Source of the DNA: an uncultured Halieaceae bacterium
Lineage (GTDB): Bacteria > Pseudomonadota > Gammaproteobacteria > Pseudomonadales > Halieaceae
Assembly: GCA_913057135.1 (NCBI GenBank)
Contig: CAJXNM010000007.1
Coordinates: 16,202-80,201 of the forward strand
DNA: 64,000 nucleotides
Direction of reading: 5' to 3'
Of the stretch, positions 30,888-42,239 are shown piece after piece (the stretch's first letter is position 1; every line of letters starts with the position of its first letter). Both the position numbers and the translations under genes were made by a program. The notes under the pieces are model-generated. The model worked only from the letters and a program-made list of their open reading frames with translations. It did no database searches and was not told where the DNA came from.

Positions 30888-32405
30888 CTAGTTGTCATTG
30901 TGCAGGCCGACCACCGCACCGTCTTGTGCGGCGGCAACGCGCAGGGCTGAGCCTTCAGCGCGGGCAGCTTCAATAGCATGCAAGTAGTCGGCATCGATGG
31001 CGCCGGTCTTGTACTGACCGTCGAATACCGATGACTCAAACTCTTCAATTTGGTCGTTGCCCTCTCGAGAGCACTCGTACAGGTCTTCCAAATCTTGATA
31101 GACCAACCAATCGGCACCAATCAGTGCACAGACCTCGTCGACACTGCGGTTGTGGGCGATGAGTTCATGGGCGGCGGGCATATCAATGCCATAGACATTG
31201 GGAAACCGTACCGGTGGCGCTGCCGAGGCGAAATACACTTTGCGTGCGCCGGAATCCCTGGCCATCTGAATAATCTGGCCACAGGTGGTACCGCGCACAA
31301 TAGAGTCGTCAACCAGCATCACGTTTTTGCCCTCGAACTCAAGGGGCACCGGATTGAGCTTCTGGCGTACCGATTTCTTGCGTTGACTTTGCCCGGGCAT
31401 AATAAAAGTGCGGCCGATATAGCGGTTCTTCATGAAGCCTTCCCGGAACTTCACACCCAACTCATGGGCCAAGGCCTGGCCGGCCACCCGGCTGGTATCG
31501 GGGATGGGAATAACCACATCGATATCGTGATCGGGTCTTTCACGCAGGATCTTTCGGGCTAAACGCTCCCCCTGGCGCATACGGGTTTTGTAGACCGAAA
31601 CTCCGTCGATGAGTGAATCGGGACGGGCGAAATACACATGCTCGAAAATACAGGGCATCAGTCTGGGTTGTTCTGCACACTGGCGGCGCATTAATTGGCC
31701 CGAGGCACTGATGTAGATGGCCTCCCCCGGCGCCACATCGCTGATGACTTTGAAACCCAGCACGTCCAGCGCCACGCTCTCGGAGGCCACCATGTAATCG
31801 GGACATCTACCCAGTCCATCGCGCTTGCCCAGCACCAGGGGTCGAATGCCATTGGGATCACGGAACGCCACAACGCCCTGGTTGGCAATCATAGCGACCG
31901 CCGCATAGCCCCCTTCGCAGCGCCGATGCAGCGCTGCTACCGCCTCAAAAATGTCGTCGGCCTCGGGTACCAACTTGCCCAGACGCTGCAGTTCATGGGC
32001 GAACACATTCAACAACACCTCCGAGTCGGAATCGGTATTGAGGTGGCGTAAATCGCTCTGGAATAGCTCATCACTCAGCTTGGCTGCGTTGGTCAGATTG
32101 CCGTTGTGGGCAAGGGCAATTCCGTAGGGTGAGTTCACGTAGAATGGTTGCGCCAGCGCCGTACCCGAGCTGCCCTGGGTGGGATAGCGCACATGGCCAA
32201 TGCCGAAATTGCCCAGCAACTGGGTCATGTGATGACTGCGAAAAACATCGCGCACCAAGCCTTCGCCTTTACGCTGTAAAAACTTGCCCTGCTGGCTGGT
32301 CATGATGCCTGCAGCGTCCTGACCACGGTGCTGCAACATGGTTAGGGCATCGTAAATATCGGCGGCGATGTCGGTTTTACCGACGATGCCCACGAGACCA
32401 CACAT
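30888..32405 (-). CDS. purF: Amidophosphoribosyltransferase
   Basis: [38 protein letters not shown] motif [13 protein letters not shown]. Confidence 0.98.
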   Translation of the reverse strand: MCGLVGIVGKTDIAADIYDALTMLQHRGQDAAGIMTSQQGKFLQRKGEGLVRDVFRSHHMTQLLGNFGIGHVRYPTQGSSGTALAQPFYVNSPYGIALAHNGNLTNAAKLSDELFQSDLRHLNTDSDSEVLLNVFAHELQRLGKLVPEADDIFEAVAALHRRCEGGYAAVAMIANQGVVAFRDPNGIRPLVLGKRDGLGRCPDYMVASESVALDVLGFKVISDVAPGEAIYISASGQLMRRQCAEQPRLMPCIFEHVYFARPDSLIDGVSVYKTRMRQGERLARKILRERPDHDIDVVIPIPDTSRVAGQALAHELGVKFREGFMKNRYIGRTFIMPGQSQRKKSVRQKLNPVPLEFEGKNVMLVDDSIVRGTTCGQIIQMARDSGARKVYFASAAPPVRFPNVYGIDMPAAHELIAHNRSVDEVCALIGADWLVYQDLEDLYECSREGNDQIEEFESSVFDGQYKTGAIDADYLHAIEAARAEGSALRVAAAQDGAVVGLHNDN

Positions 32406-32420
32406 AGACGTTACTCCGGC

Positions 32421-32990
32421 TTAAAGCATATCCGTTGAATCGATCTTATCCCCCACCGCCTCTACGGGCTGGGCGTCGAGAAGATCATCAAAATTCTCAC
32501 TGAACCAATCGGCCATGGCCTCAAGGGTGGGCATTAGTAGCGCGTCATCGAGCCAATCTTGCTCAGACCGGGGCAGCATACCTTTCAAGGCGAGTGTTAC
32601 TACCATGGCAATGACTAGGCCCCGTAGGATGCCAAAGCCACCCCCAAGAGCACGATTACCGATATTGAAACCGGGCTGTCGTAGCTGTTTGCCCACCATA
32701 CCGCCTAGCACACTAAAAATGGCCAAAACCGCCACAAACACCAGGGTCCAACCCACCAAATAGCGCAGGGTGACATTGTCGGTCATGGCTGTGAGTGAAT
32801 CGGCCAAAGGTTTAGCCAGCAAATTAGCGCCAACAAACGCCGCTACCCAGCCCGCTAACGATAAAATTTCCCGGCCCAATCCCCTGGCCATTCCGACCAA
32901 CATCGACACTAAAGTGATGGCGACCACGATCCAATCGAAACCATTGAAGGCATTCACCGCGGCATCGGCACCCTGTTGCAGTTCGTTCAT
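32421..32990 (-). CDS. cvpA: CvpA family protein
   Basis: NGFDWIVVAITLVSMLVGMARGLGREILSLAGWVAAF; upstream of purF. Confidence 0.95.
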   Translation of the reverse strand: MNELQQGADAAVNAFNGFDWIVVAITLVSMLVGMARGLGREILSLAGWVAAFVGANLLAKPLADSLTAMTDNVTLRYLVGWTLVFVAVLAIFSVLGGMVGKQLRQPGFNIGNRALGGGFGILRGLVIAMVVTLALKGMLPRSEQDWLDDALLMPTLEAMADWFSENFDDLLDAQPVEAVGDKIDSTDML

Positions 32991-32996
32991 AGCGGC

Positions 32997-33659
32997 CTAC
33001 TGGGCATATCGAATGAGCACTGAGTTTACACCCAAGGCGTCATCGATTTTGGGTTTCATTCGAGCCAGGGCAGCCCGCTCTAGCTTGGGCCCTATTTGCA
33101 CCCGCCACAGGGTCTGGTCATTGCGCTCAAGAGGTCTCGAGAAAGCGGTGTAGCCCTTTTTACGCAGCGCCGCTACCAAGTTCGATGCACCCTGGCGACT
33201 GCTCATGGTAGCCACTTGCAAGACCCACGCCTTGGCGTGGCCGGCAGCATCGCGCGGATCAATAACCGGCGCCTCTGTGCGTGTCTCGAGGGTTTCGAGG
33301 GTACTTTTCTCGGGCAAAGTGTTCTCGGCATCGCCCGTCAGAGAGTCGGTTTCCTTAACCAGCGTGGCGCTATCGGCATTTCGCTGTTCTTGTTCATCGA
33401 CTTGCGGTGGTGCCACGGTGGTTTCAATGCGATCCCGATGACTCTTGGGGGCAGGAATGGGCGACTCATCAATCGCGGGACGCGGCGGCATGGGATCGAG
33501 AACAATCGAGTCCTCAAGGTCGGGATCGACAAAGATGATGGGCCAAAACACCAAAGCGAGCGCGACTAGCACCAAGCTACCGGCTATTCGTTGGCGGATA
33601 ATCGAGGCCATTACAGCGCGCCCTCTAGATACTGCCTCTGACGCTCTCCCTGTAACCAC
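32997..33659 (-). CDS. SPOR domain-containing protein (DedD-like)
   Basis: Single TM then SPOR motif WVLQVATMSSRQGASNLVAALRKKGYTAF...LWRVQIGP. Confidence 0.92.
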   Translation of the reverse strand: MVTGRASEAVSRGRAVMASIIRQRIAGSLVLVALALVFWPIIFVDPDLEDSIVLDPMPPRPAIDESPIPAPKSHRDRIETTVAPPQVDEQEQRNADSATLVKETDSLTGDAENTLPEKSTLETLETRTEAPVIDPRDAAGHAKAWVLQVATMSSRQGASNLVAALRKKGYTAFSRPLERNDQTLWRVQIGPKLERAALARMKPKIDDALGVNSVLIRYAQ

Positions 33660-34936
33660 TCGAGATGATCACCCACTGTGACAAACGAGCCGAACACCAC
33701 AACGCGATCGCCAGCCTCGGTGGCCGCCAACACACCTTCGCGCGCACTGTCAGCATCCGGGTAGACATGGCAGACACTGCCGGGATCACACTGCCTGACC
33801 AAGGCCATCACATCGCTGGGATCCGCCGCACGGGGTAAGGCAATGCCCTGCAGGTGCCAGTAATCAATGTGGGGGGCCATTACTTCAATCATTGCGCCTA
33901 ACGGTTTGTCGGCCATCGCACCGAACACCGCATGTCGAGCGTATCGCCCCTGGGTCTGGGTGACGGGTGTCTGGGTGACGGGTGTCTCGGCCAGGGCTTG
34001 GGCGAGGGCTTGAGCCGACTCGGTATTGTGCGCCACATCAAACCACCATTCTCGCTCGAGCAGTTGTTCCCGCTGCTGCCGGCCGGCCACTTTCAAACTA
34101 GCCAACGCCACCTCTAACAACGTTTGAGAGGGTACGCACTGTAAGGCTGCTAAGACCACTATCGCGGCGGCCACGTTATCGGCACGCAGACCCGGTACCT
34201 TGGGTACTCGATAAGTAGCGCCCGATGGCAGCCGCAACTGGCCATCGCTCATAAACCAATCCTGTTCAATGACCCAGGGGTTGGCGCCGCGGGCCTCAAG
34301 GGCAGGTATCAACGTATCGGGAAGATCTCGCTCGGCTACAATGGCCGGCCGATGGGGGCGTGCCACCCCCGCCTTCTCGGGCGCTATCAGCTCGCGGGTG
34401 TCCCCCAGGTAATCGACGTGGTCTAACCCAATACTGGTAATGACACAGGCATCGGCGTCGATGATATTCACCGCGTCGAGCCGCCCGCCCAAGCCAACTT
34501 CTAACACCTGCCAGTCAACCTGGGCGCGTTTGAATAACCACAGCGCCGCCAGGGTTGCCGATTCGAAATAGCTAAGCGTAATACCCGCTCGAGCGGCATC
34601 AATGGCCTCGAAGGCATCAATAATGTCAGCATCGCTTACCGGATTGCCGTCGATGACGATGCGTTCGTTGTAGCGGATCAAATGGGGCGATGTATAAACA
34701 CCCGTGCGCAAGCCCTGTACCCGCAACAAGCTATCGACGGATGCAACGCAACTACCTTTGCCGTTGGTACCTGCCACGGTAATAGTGCGTGGATGCTCAT
34801 CAAGACCAAGGGCCGTCGCGACGGTGGCGACGCGCTCAAGACCCAAGTCGATGCTACGTGGATGCAGCGTTTCCAGATAGCTGAGCCAGCTGTCGAGGGA
34901 ACTACGATCTCTAGGGCCGTCGGTCACGCCGTACAC
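33611..34936 (-). CDS. folC: Dihydrofolate synthase/folylpolyglutamate synthase
   Basis: ITVAGTNGKGSCVASVDSLL, YTSPHLIRYNERI. Confidence 0.96.
   Translation of the reverse strand: MYGVTDGPRDRSSLDSWLSYLETLHPRSIDLGLERVATVATALGLDEHPRTITVAGTNGKGSCVASVDSLLRVQGLRTGVYTSPHLIRYNERIVIDGNPVSDADIIDAFEAIDAARAGITLSYFESATLAALWLFKRAQVDWQVLEVGLGGRLDAVNIIDADACVITSIGLDHVDYLGDTRELIAPEKAGVARPHRPAIVAERDLPDTLIPALEARGANPWVIEQDWFMSDGQLRLPSGATYRVPKVPGLRADNVAAAIVVLAALQCVPSQTLLEVALASLKVAGRQQREQLLEREWWFDVAHNTESAQALAQALAETPVTQTPVTQTQGRYARHAVFGAMADKPLGAMIEVMAPHIDYWHLQGIALPRAADPSDVMALVRQCDPGSVCHVYPDADSAREGVLAATEAGDRVVVFGSFVTVGDHLEWLQGERQRQYLEGAL
33954..33989 (-). repeat. 15-bp in-frame repeat inside folC (2 perfect copies plus partial)
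   Basis: gtctgggtgacgggt x2 then gtctcgg; encodes TPVTQTPVTQTQ. Confidence 0.9.
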
Positions 34937-35025
34937 TCATGTGGTGTGGTGGGACAAAAAAACCGCACCCCTGCCCTTGGAGCCTTAACTGATTGGCACC
35001 GACGCAAAGGTCCAGCCCCTTGTGT

Positions 35026-36015
35026 TCAAGCGTCAGCGGTGTCGGTGGGCGACGGATCCGAGTCGTCCTCGGTGGCAGGCTCGCTAGTCGCGGCCATGGC
35101 CGACTCGGCAGACGCAGCGGCTGTCGAGACGGCTACCGTTTGCACCTTGTCGTCTTCGGCCACTGTGCCAGCAAACTTACTGAGAATACGCCCTAAGGTG
35201 TCGCGCATCTCGTCCCGGGGCACGATCATATCGATGGCACCGTGCTCGAGCAAAAACTCACTGCGCTGAAAACCCTTGGGCAGCTTTTGGCGAATCGTCT
35301 GCTCGATAATATTGGGGCCAGCAAACCCCGCGCGAGCATCGGGTTCGGCGACGTTGATGTCACCTAGTAATGCTAGCGACGCCGACACACCACCGTAAAT
35401 AGGATCGGTCATGACCGAGATATAGGGCACACCCACCTGCTTCATGCGCTCGATAACCGCCGATGTCTTGGCCATTTGCATGAGCGAAATGAGAGCCTCT
35501 TGCATGCGCGCGCCGCCGGATGCGGAAAAACACACCAGCGGTAATTTCTGCTCAAGGGCAAGGGTTGCCGCACGGGCAAACTTTTCCCCGACGGCGTAGC
35601 CCATTGACCCGCCGTGGAAATCAAACTCAAAGGCCAACGCCACCAGCTCGGTACCGTGCAAGCTGCCACGCATAGCGATAAGTGCATCCCGCTCCCCTGT
35701 GGCCTTTTGCGCCTGGGTTAAGCGATCTCGGTATTTGCGCTTGTCTTTAAACTTCAGACGATCGATGGGCTCCAGATTGACAAATAGCTCGGTGCGTCCG
35801 CCCTCATCGAGGAAGATATCGAGCCGTCGACGGGCACCAATGCGCATGTGGTGGCCACATTTCGGACAGACATCGAGGTTGCGCTCGAGATCGGGTCGAT
35901 ACAATACCGAATCGCACTTAACACACTTGCGCCACAGGCCCTCAGGCACGTTAGCGCGCTTGGCAGTGTCATCTTTGCGAACGCCCGAGGGCAGAATTTT
36001 GTCAATCCAACTCAT
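35026..36015 (-). CDS. accD: Acetyl-CoA carboxylase carboxyltransferase subunit beta
   Basis: Zn finger [48 protein letters not shown]. Confidence 0.98.
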   Translation of the reverse strand: MSWIDKILPSGVRKDDTAKRANVPEGLWRKCVKCDSVLYRPDLERNLDVCPKCGHHMRIGARRRLDIFLDEGGRTELFVNLEPIDRLKFKDKRKYRDRLTQAQKATGERDALIAMRGSLHGTELVALAFEFDFHGGSMGYAVGEKFARAATLALEQKLPLVCFSASGGARMQEALISLMQMAKTSAVIERMKQVGVPYISVMTDPIYGGVSASLALLGDINVAEPDARAGFAGPNIIEQTIRQKLPKGFQRSEFLLEHGAIDMIVPRDEMRDTLGRILSKFAGTVAEDDKVQTVAVSTAAASAESAMAATSEPATEDDSDPSPTDTADA

Positions 36016-36056
36016 GCCAAGCTCCCTGTTAGGGCCGTGAGTATACCCGCCCAGCC

Positions 36057-36938
36057 TTAGGCTGCGGAAGCAACCCCATCGACACCCGAGCGAATATCGT
36101 GCAGTAATGCCAAGGCTTGCTCTGTTGCCTGTGCCTCGTCGGCACCCGACGCCATGGCCTTCGCTATGGTGTCAATTAGCGCACTACCAACGACCACGCC
36201 ATCGGCGAAGTTGGCCACCGATGCGGCAGAAGCCGCGTCTTTGATACCAAAGCCGACGCAAACCGGTAGCGACGTGGTGCGCCGAATACGCTCTAAGTAC
36301 TGAGCAACATCGTCGGCGTCGAGATTGCCAGCGCCGGTCACACCTTTAACCGCCACGTAGTAAATGAAGCCACTGGCCTCGGCGGTTATGGTGCTGATAC
36401 GTACGTCTGGGGTCGTCGGTGAGATCAAGAAAATGTTATCGAGCTGTACGCGCTTGAGCTCCGTGTTCAGGGTGGCCACCTCTTCGGGGGGTAAGTCAAC
36501 CGTGATCAAACCGTCGACACCGGCGGCGGCGCAGGCATCGGCGAATGCCCCATAGCCCATGCGCTCTACCGGGTTGGCATAACCCATCACCACTACCGGG
36601 GTATGCTGATTGCGCTCGCGAAAGGACGCCACCATGGCCAAGACATCGCGCAGGCTGATGCCATTGGCGAGTGCTCGCTCGTGGCCCAACTGGATGACCG
36701 GCCCCTCTGACATAGGATCTGAGAACGGCACGCCGATTTCCAGTACATCGGCGCCGGCCTCTACCAGCCGGTGCATAAGGGGGACAGTGGTATCGCGCTG
36801 GGGATCACCGGCCACCACATAAGGGATGACGGCCTTGCGTCCAGCGGCTTCAAGGGATTGGAAACAATCTCGCAGTCGAGTCACAGTGCTACCTATTTGG
36901 GTCTGGCTATTACAGTTCGATACCGTCGATGGCGGCAA
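36057..36938 (-). CDS. trpA: Tryptophan synthase alpha subunit
   Basis: [27 protein letters not shown]. Confidence 0.97.
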   Translation of the reverse strand: MPPSTVSNCNSQTQIGSTVTRLRDCFQSLEAAGRKAVIPYVVAGDPQRDTTVPLMHRLVEAGADVLEIGVPFSDPMSEGPVIQLGHERALANGISLRDVLAMVASFRERNQHTPVVVMGYANPVERMGYGAFADACAAAGVDGLITVDLPPEEVATLNTELKRVQLDNIFLISPTTPDVRISTITAEASGFIYYVAVKGVTGAGNLDADDVAQYLERIRRTTSLPVCVGFGIKDAASAASVANFADGVVVGSALIDTIAKAMASGADEAQATEQALALLHDIRSGVDGVASAA

Positions 36939-38130
36939 CCGTTAAGATGTCTTTATCGCCCCGCCCCGACAAATTCACGATGATATGCTGCTCAGGGCTC
37001 ATGGTCGCCGCCAGCTTCTCCGCATAGGCCAGCGCATGGGCTGTCTCGAGGGCGGGCATAATACCCTCCATACGGGTCCAGCGGTGGAATGCTGTCAGTG
37101 CCTCGTCATCGTTAGCGGCAACGTAATTCACCCGACCTATGTCCTTGAGCCAGGCGTGCTCGGGGCCAACGCCGGGGTAATCGAGACCCGCTGACACCGA
37201 GTGGGTATGCAGGATTTGGCCGTTGTCGTCCTGCATGAGATAGGTGCGATTGCCATGCAATACACCCGGGGTACCCGCTGATAAAGGCGCCGCGTGCTCA
37301 CCGGTCTCAACGCCGTGCCCCCCGGCCTCTACCCCATACATAGCTACCGAGTCATCGGCCAGGAAGGGATGGAACAAACCAATGGCATTGGAGCCACCGC
37401 CGACACAGGCCACCAGGGCATCCGGTAACCGCCCGGTCATGGCCAGGGATTGCTGGCGAGCTTCGCGTCCAATCACACTTTGAAAATCCCGAACCAACAT
37501 GGGATATGGGTGTGGACCTGCCACGGTGCCAATAATGTAGAAAGTGTTGTCAACATAGGTCACCCAGTCGCGCAGGGCCTCGTTCATTGCATCTTTAAGG
37601 GTGCGTGAGCCGGATGTCACAGGAATGACTTTGGCGCCCAGCAGCTTCATGCGATAGACATTGAGGGCCTGGCGTTTGACGTCCTCCGCCCCCATAAAGA
37701 CATGGCACTCAAGTCCCAGACGCGCCGCCACGGTGGCACTGGCGACACCGTGCTGGCCGGCGCCGGTCTCGGCAATCACGCGCTTCTTGCCCATGTGTTT
37801 TGCCAGCAAGGCTTGGCCAATGGTGTTGTTCACCTTGTGGGCACCGGTGTGATTCAAATCTTCGCGCTTTAAAAAAATGCGCGCACCGCCGATGGCATCG
37901 GAAATTCGGCTCGCTTCGTAAAGCGGCGAGGGACGCCCCACGTAATGGGCCAGATCGGTATCGAACTCGCGCTGAAAATCCGGGTCGTTGGCCATCTCTC
38001 GGTAGAGCTGCTCTAAATCTGCCAAGGCAGACATGAGGGTTTCGGCCACAAACTTGCCCCCATACTGGCCAAAACGACCATGTTGATCGGGTACCGACGC
38101 GTACAGTTCGGGGTTGATATCGGCAGTCAT
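36910..38130 (-). CDS. trpB: Tryptophan synthase beta subunit
   Basis: [44 protein letters not shown]. Confidence 0.98.
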   Translation of the reverse strand: MTADINPELYASVPDQHGRFGQYGGKFVAETLMSALADLEQLYREMANDPDFQREFDTDLAHYVGRPSPLYEASRISDAIGGARIFLKREDLNHTGAHKVNNTIGQALLAKHMGKKRVIAETGAGQHGVASATVAARLGLECHVFMGAEDVKRQALNVYRMKLLGAKVIPVTSGSRTLKDAMNEALRDWVTYVDNTFYIIGTVAGPHPYPMLVRDFQSVIGREARQQSLAMTGRLPDALVACVGGGSNAIGLFHPFLADDSVAMYGVEAGGHGVETGEHAAPLSAGTPGVLHGNRTYLMQDDNGQILHTHSVSAGLDYPGVGPEHAWLKDIGRVNYVAANDDEALTAFHRWTRMEGIMPALETAHALAYAEKLAATMSPEQHIIVNLSGRGDKDILTVAAIDGIEL

Positions 38131-38756
38131 GGTGTTAACTCCTGTGAAGCGGTTTTGGCAGCGGCCACGAACCGTCGCATTTTATCGTCATCTTTAATAC
38201 CCGGTGCAGTCTCGACACCGCTGCTTACGTCGACCGCAGCGGGCCGCACTGCCCGGACGGCGTCGGCCACATTATCGGGATCCAAGCCCCCCGCCAACAC
38301 AAGCGCGCGGGGCATTTGATGGGGCAATAATGACCAGTCGAAGGCCTTGCCAGTGCCCCCAAATTGGCCATCGTGCACGCTGTCGACCAGGAACCCACGG
38401 GCCCTTGCGTACTGTTCGGCACATCCGAGCAACGCATCGGGTGCTTGGGCACGCAGCGCTTTAATGTAGGGCACCGACCAGCGCTCACAAAACTCTGCGG
38501 TTTCATCCCCATGAAACTGCAGCACATTAATCGGCAGCGCCGCTAATGCCGCATCGACCTCGGCGCTGCTGGGGTCGACCATGAGCGCCACCACCGTGGT
38601 AAAAGGCGGCAGTTCAGCGCAAATATCCCGCGCCTGCTGAATACCCACAGCGCGCTTGCTACCGGGCCATAACACCAAGCCCAGGGCGTCGGCACCCGCC
38701 GCGATCGCCGCCACACCGTCTTGGGGGCGGGTAATTCCACAAATCTTGACTTGCAT
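38127..38756 (-). CDS. trpF: Phosphoribosylanthranilate isomerase
   Basis: [28 protein letters not shown]. Confidence 0.97.
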   Translation of the reverse strand: MQVKICGITRPQDGVAAIAAGADALGLVLWPGSKRAVGIQQARDICAELPPFTTVVALMVDPSSAEVDAALAALPINVLQFHGDETAEFCERWSVPYIKALRAQAPDALLGCAEQYARARGFLVDSVHDGQFGGTGKAFDWSLLPHQMPRALVLAGGLDPDNVADAVRAVRPAAVDVSSGVETAPGIKDDDKMRRFVAAAKTASQELTP

Positions 38757-38808
38757 CGGTCGTGCCGTGGTCGAATTCAGCCGCGCAGTGTAGCAAACCT
38801 GAGCCGGT

Positions 38809-39645
38809 TTAAACGAATCCCGTGAGCCAACTTGGCCCCTCGGGTGTTTGGGGAAGATCGAATTCCCCTGAATAGCGCACCGCCACCAAATAGAGACCGC
38901 TGCCCGATGCGGTATCTGCCGCCACTGTGCGGTCTTTACCCGCCAACAATTCAGCGATCCATGGGGCCGGTTTCAGACCTGCACCCACCAGTAACAAGCT
39001 GCCGGCGATATTGCGCACCATATGGTGCAAGAAGGCATTCGCTTCGATATCAATAATGACGAAATCCCCTCGGCGCCACACCGCAATCTCTGTCAGCGAT
39101 CGCCAGGGAGTAGAGGACTGACACTGGGATGCTCGAAAGGCTGAGAAATCCTGCTCGCCCACCAGCACCTGTGCCGCTCGGTGCATGGTGTCGGCATCTA
39201 ACGGTCGCCGGTACCAACTGACCCGATGCACCAGATGCGCGGGGCGGACCGCGGTGTTGGCGATGATATAGCGATAACGACGTGCATAGGCGCTGTGGCG
39301 CGCGTGGAAGCTATCGGGAACCGGGTGTGCCCAGTGCACACGAACAGAATCCGGTAGCGCACTATTGGTGCCCATGACCCACGCCTTCGGCGCACGGCCT
39401 ACGGGGTCATCGAAATGGACAATCTGGCCGTAGCCGTGGACTCCGGTATCAGTACGCCCGGCACAATGCACACGGATCGAGCGCCCCCCCGCTATGCCCG
39501 CAAGCGCGCGTTCAAGGGTTTCCTGAACCGTCGTGCAATCGAGATGCGGCTGGGCCTGCCAACCGTGAAATGCAGCGCCGTCGTATTCGATACGCAAAGC
39601 GACCCGCTGTCCCGCCGACCATGGGGCTGACTGCCACTGGGTCAC
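38809..39645 (-). CDS. truA: tRNA pseudouridine(38-40) synthase
   Basis: RIEYDGAAFHGWQAQ, CAGRTDTGVHGYGQIVHF; GTG start at 39645 just after the fimV stop avoids the 119-bp overlap of the tracked ORF (39768). Confidence 0.93.
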   Translation of the reverse strand: MTQWQSAPWSAGQRVALRIEYDGAAFHGWQAQPHLDCTTVQETLERALAGIAGGRSIRVHCAGRTDTGVHGYGQIVHFDDPVGRAPKAWVMGTNSALPDSVRVHWAHPVPDSFHARHSAYARRYRYIIANTAVRPAHLVHRVSWYRRPLDADTMHRAAQVLVGEQDFSAFRASQCQSSTPWRSLTEIAVWRRGDFVIIDIEANAFLHHMVRNIAGSLLLVGAGLKPAPWIAELLAGKDRTVAADTASGSGLYLVAVRYSGEFDLPQTPEGPSWLTGFV

Positions 39646-39649
39646 GTCA

Positions 39650-42130
39650 CTAATCCAGTCGAAGCAGTAACTCGCGGGCCTCTGCTTGCTGCTGTAGGTC
39701 CCCTTCAGCGATGATTTCTTCAAGAATGGGGCGCGCACCCTCCTCGTCACCCATATCGAAATAGGCACGGGCGAGATCGAGCTTAGTATCTACAGGATTG
39801 GCGTCTTTGGCATAGATCAGTGCGTTGTCCTCGTCATCGGACACGCTCTCTTCGAAAGGCGGGGGCACATCGGTACCCAATACCGCTGCCAATTCGGGAG
39901 GCAGGCGGTCATCGCCAGCAGCCACCGAATCGGATAATCCATCCCACTCTGAGTCCAGCGATTGGTCATCGGTGGTTTCGATCTTGGTGTTACCAGCGGC
40001 AGAGCTCTCGGGAGCATCGTTACCGTCAAAGGGCGTGTCGAGCTCCAGTTCTAAATCAAACTCGTCGAGACCAGACACGCTGGTTACCTCTGGCTCCTCA
40101 GCGGGGGCGGGGTTGAAGCTATCATCGGTTGCCATTGGCGTGACCACGCGGTCGGCCGGCGCTTCTGGCGGCTGTTGGGGTGTCACAGGCTCAAAATCAA
40201 TAGGATCCAGCTCTTCACGAGCATTGACCTGAAGCTGACTTGGCTGCTCGCTAGCGCGCGGCTCGATGGCCTGAGTGCCGGCGCCCTCGTAGCGGTTAGT
40301 GGCAGCAGGTGCGGTGCCCGGCTCAGTGGCCAGCAAACCCAGGTCATCATCAACGGCGGGGGCATGTGCCTCGATGAGTGCTACCGCCTGATCCAGTACC
40401 ACTGGGTCGCCACAACCCTCCAGGGTTGTCAGCAGTGCCTGGGCGTCATGCCATCGGTCGGTTTTGAGATAGGTATTCACCAGTTTCAAATAGACAATAG
40501 GGTTGTCGGGCTCGGTTTGGGCAGCGCTGGTAAGTAACTCTATGGCTTGTTGATACCGGCCATAGGCAATGTAGATGTCGGCCTCGGCGATGGCATCGGA
40601 GATGGAACCCACCTCTACCGATGATTCATCAAGGGGTTGCTCCGATAGCTCAGGGTCTGGCCGCATCTCACGTCTGGCCGCATCGGCCCTAGCCAAAGCC
40701 CGAGACGTACGACTGAGTGCACCGCCAACACCCGCCTCACCGGAGGCGGCTAAGTAGCGCCGGTCTGCGCGGCGCGCAACGTACACGCCCGCAAAGGCCA
40801 GCACCACCACACCACCCAAGGCATACACCCACCAGGGTAAACCGGTATTGATCGGGCGAGCCGGCACCGCCGCCGACGGCTCTTGCTGCGCCGGTGCCAT
40901 GGCCGCTGCTGTGGCTATATCGCGAGCCGCAAGCTCCGCTTGCAATGCGGCAATCTGGCGGTCTTTTACGGTGACCAACTGACGCAGGTCGCCCACTTGA
41001 TTGGACAGCTCATTCAGGCGTCGCTGAATAGCGGCAAGTTCAACGCTGTTCATACCCGAACTACTTGCGCTGGTTTCCGGGGCAGCTTGGCTAGAACTCT
41101 GGGCTGTAGGGGTATCCGTAACAGGGTCGGTGCTTGCCACAGAGGGCACAGACTCAGCCCCTTGCCGCGGGGTTCCACCCGTGCTCACCAGCGGTTCATT
41201 AGGCTCGCGCTCTGACTGGCTTGGTGGGCTTTTGGCTGTCGATGTATCGGCATCTGACTCGCTACTATTGCTATCGCCCTTTTCAATCTCGTTGTCGGCC
41301 AATACACGCAGCAAAGGCTCGCGCATAATGCCGTTTGCCCAGTCCTCATTTTGTTGCTTCACCATGGCTACCGCTTCTGCGGTGCTGGTGTAGATATCAT
41401 CCTCGCCGGGCATTTCCAGCACATAACCCGCCTTCAGACCATTGATATTGGCGCCCTGAAAGGCGTCGCTATTCATGGCCACGGTGGCAATCATCGTTTG
41501 CGCTACCGAGGCATTAGCAGGGCGTCCTGCGGCGGCAATCTCCCAAAGACTGTCTTGGGCGCGCACCAAATAGCGTTGTCCGGGCTTTGGCTGCTCGCCG
41601 ACATCGCGGTCGTATTGTCGTTTAGGTTTATTACTGGGGGCGGGTGCCTCTGCCGCGGTCTTTTGTACTGGGGCAGGCTTAGCAGGGGCGGGCTCGGGTT
41701 CGGGCGCGGGCTCGGGCGCCATTGGAACCAAGTTGGCTCTGGGTAAGTCAACCAGTACCGTGTACTCCCGCAGCAAACGACCATCGGGCCAGCGGGTCTC
41801 TAACAGAAAATCTAGGTAGGGCTCGAGCAGCGGCTCCGATGTGGTCATCAGGATTTTACTGTTGGCACCATCGACCACAATTTGAAACTGAATACTGGTG
41901 AGGAAATAAGCGCGCTCGACACCCAGGCGGTCAAAGTCTTCTGGGGTTGCCAGGCGAACGCGAATGTCTTCGATGTTCAGATCTTGCACATCGAGCAATG
42001 CCACTTCGGCCCGCAATGGCTCGTTGAGGTAGGACTTGAGGGTCACATCACCCAAACCAAGCCCGAAGGCTGGGCCACTCAGTGCCGGTGCCAACGCCAG
42101 AGCAAGAGCAATCCGCTTGAACGGTTTCAT
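39650..42130 (-). CDS. fimV: FimV-like peptidoglycan-binding/TPR protein
   Basis: GLGDVTLKSYLNEPLRAEVALLDV N-terminus, LysM-like YLVRAQDSLWEIA, TM, C-terminal FimV domain TKLDLARAYFDMGDEEGARPILEEII. Confidence 0.95.
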   Translation of the reverse strand: MKPFKRIALALALAPALSGPAFGLGLGDVTLKSYLNEPLRAEVALLDVQDLNIEDIRVRLATPEDFDRLGVERAYFLTSIQFQIVVDGANSKILMTTSEPLLEPYLDFLLETRWPDGRLLREYTVLVDLPRANLVPMAPEPAPEPEPAPAKPAPVQKTAAEAPAPSNKPKRQYDRDVGEQPKPGQRYLVRAQDSLWEIAAAGRPANASVAQTMIATVAMNSDAFQGANINGLKAGYVLEMPGEDDIYTSTAEAVAMVKQQNEDWANGIMREPLLRVLADNEIEKGDSNSSESDADTSTAKSPPSQSEREPNEPLVSTGGTPRQGAESVPSVASTDPVTDTPTAQSSSQAAPETSASSSGMNSVELAAIQRRLNELSNQVGDLRQLVTVKDRQIAALQAELAARDIATAAAMAPAQQEPSAAVPARPINTGLPWWVYALGGVVVLAFAGVYVARRADRRYLAASGEAGVGGALSRTSRALARADAARREMRPDPELSEQPLDESSVEVGSISDAIAEADIYIAYGRYQQAIELLTSAAQTEPDNPIVYLKLVNTYLKTDRWHDAQALLTTLEGCGDPVVLDQAVALIEAHAPAVDDDLGLLATEPGTAPAATNRYEGAGTQAIEPRASEQPSQLQVNAREELDPIDFEPVTPQQPPEAPADRVVTPMATDDSFNPAPAEEPEVTSVSGLDEFDLELELDTPFDGNDAPESSAAGNTKIETTDDQSLDSEWDGLSDSVAAGDDRLPPELAAVLGTDVPPPFEESVSDDEDNALIYAKDANPVDTKLDLARAYFDMGDEEGARPILEEIIAEGDLQQQAEARELLLRLD

Positions 42131-42239
42131 CTATTTCCTACCCAGTTTGAAGTCGACACCGATTCGATCACCTTGTACCACTAATCGACGATTGGTTTAA
42201 CCTGAAAAAGGCCCACCCCACGGGTCGTCAATCCACGTG

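Noticed and set aside
39646-39768. Upstream extension of truA overlapping fimV
   Set aside because: The canonical TruA N-terminus begins shortly before RVALRIEYDG; the GTG at 39645, just after the fimV stop, is a better start, so the 119-bp overlap is an ORF-caller artefact.
41690-41725. EPAPEPEPAPAK-encoding repeat in fimV
   Set aside because: Pro/Glu/Ala-rich linkers are common in FimV proteins and not unusual.
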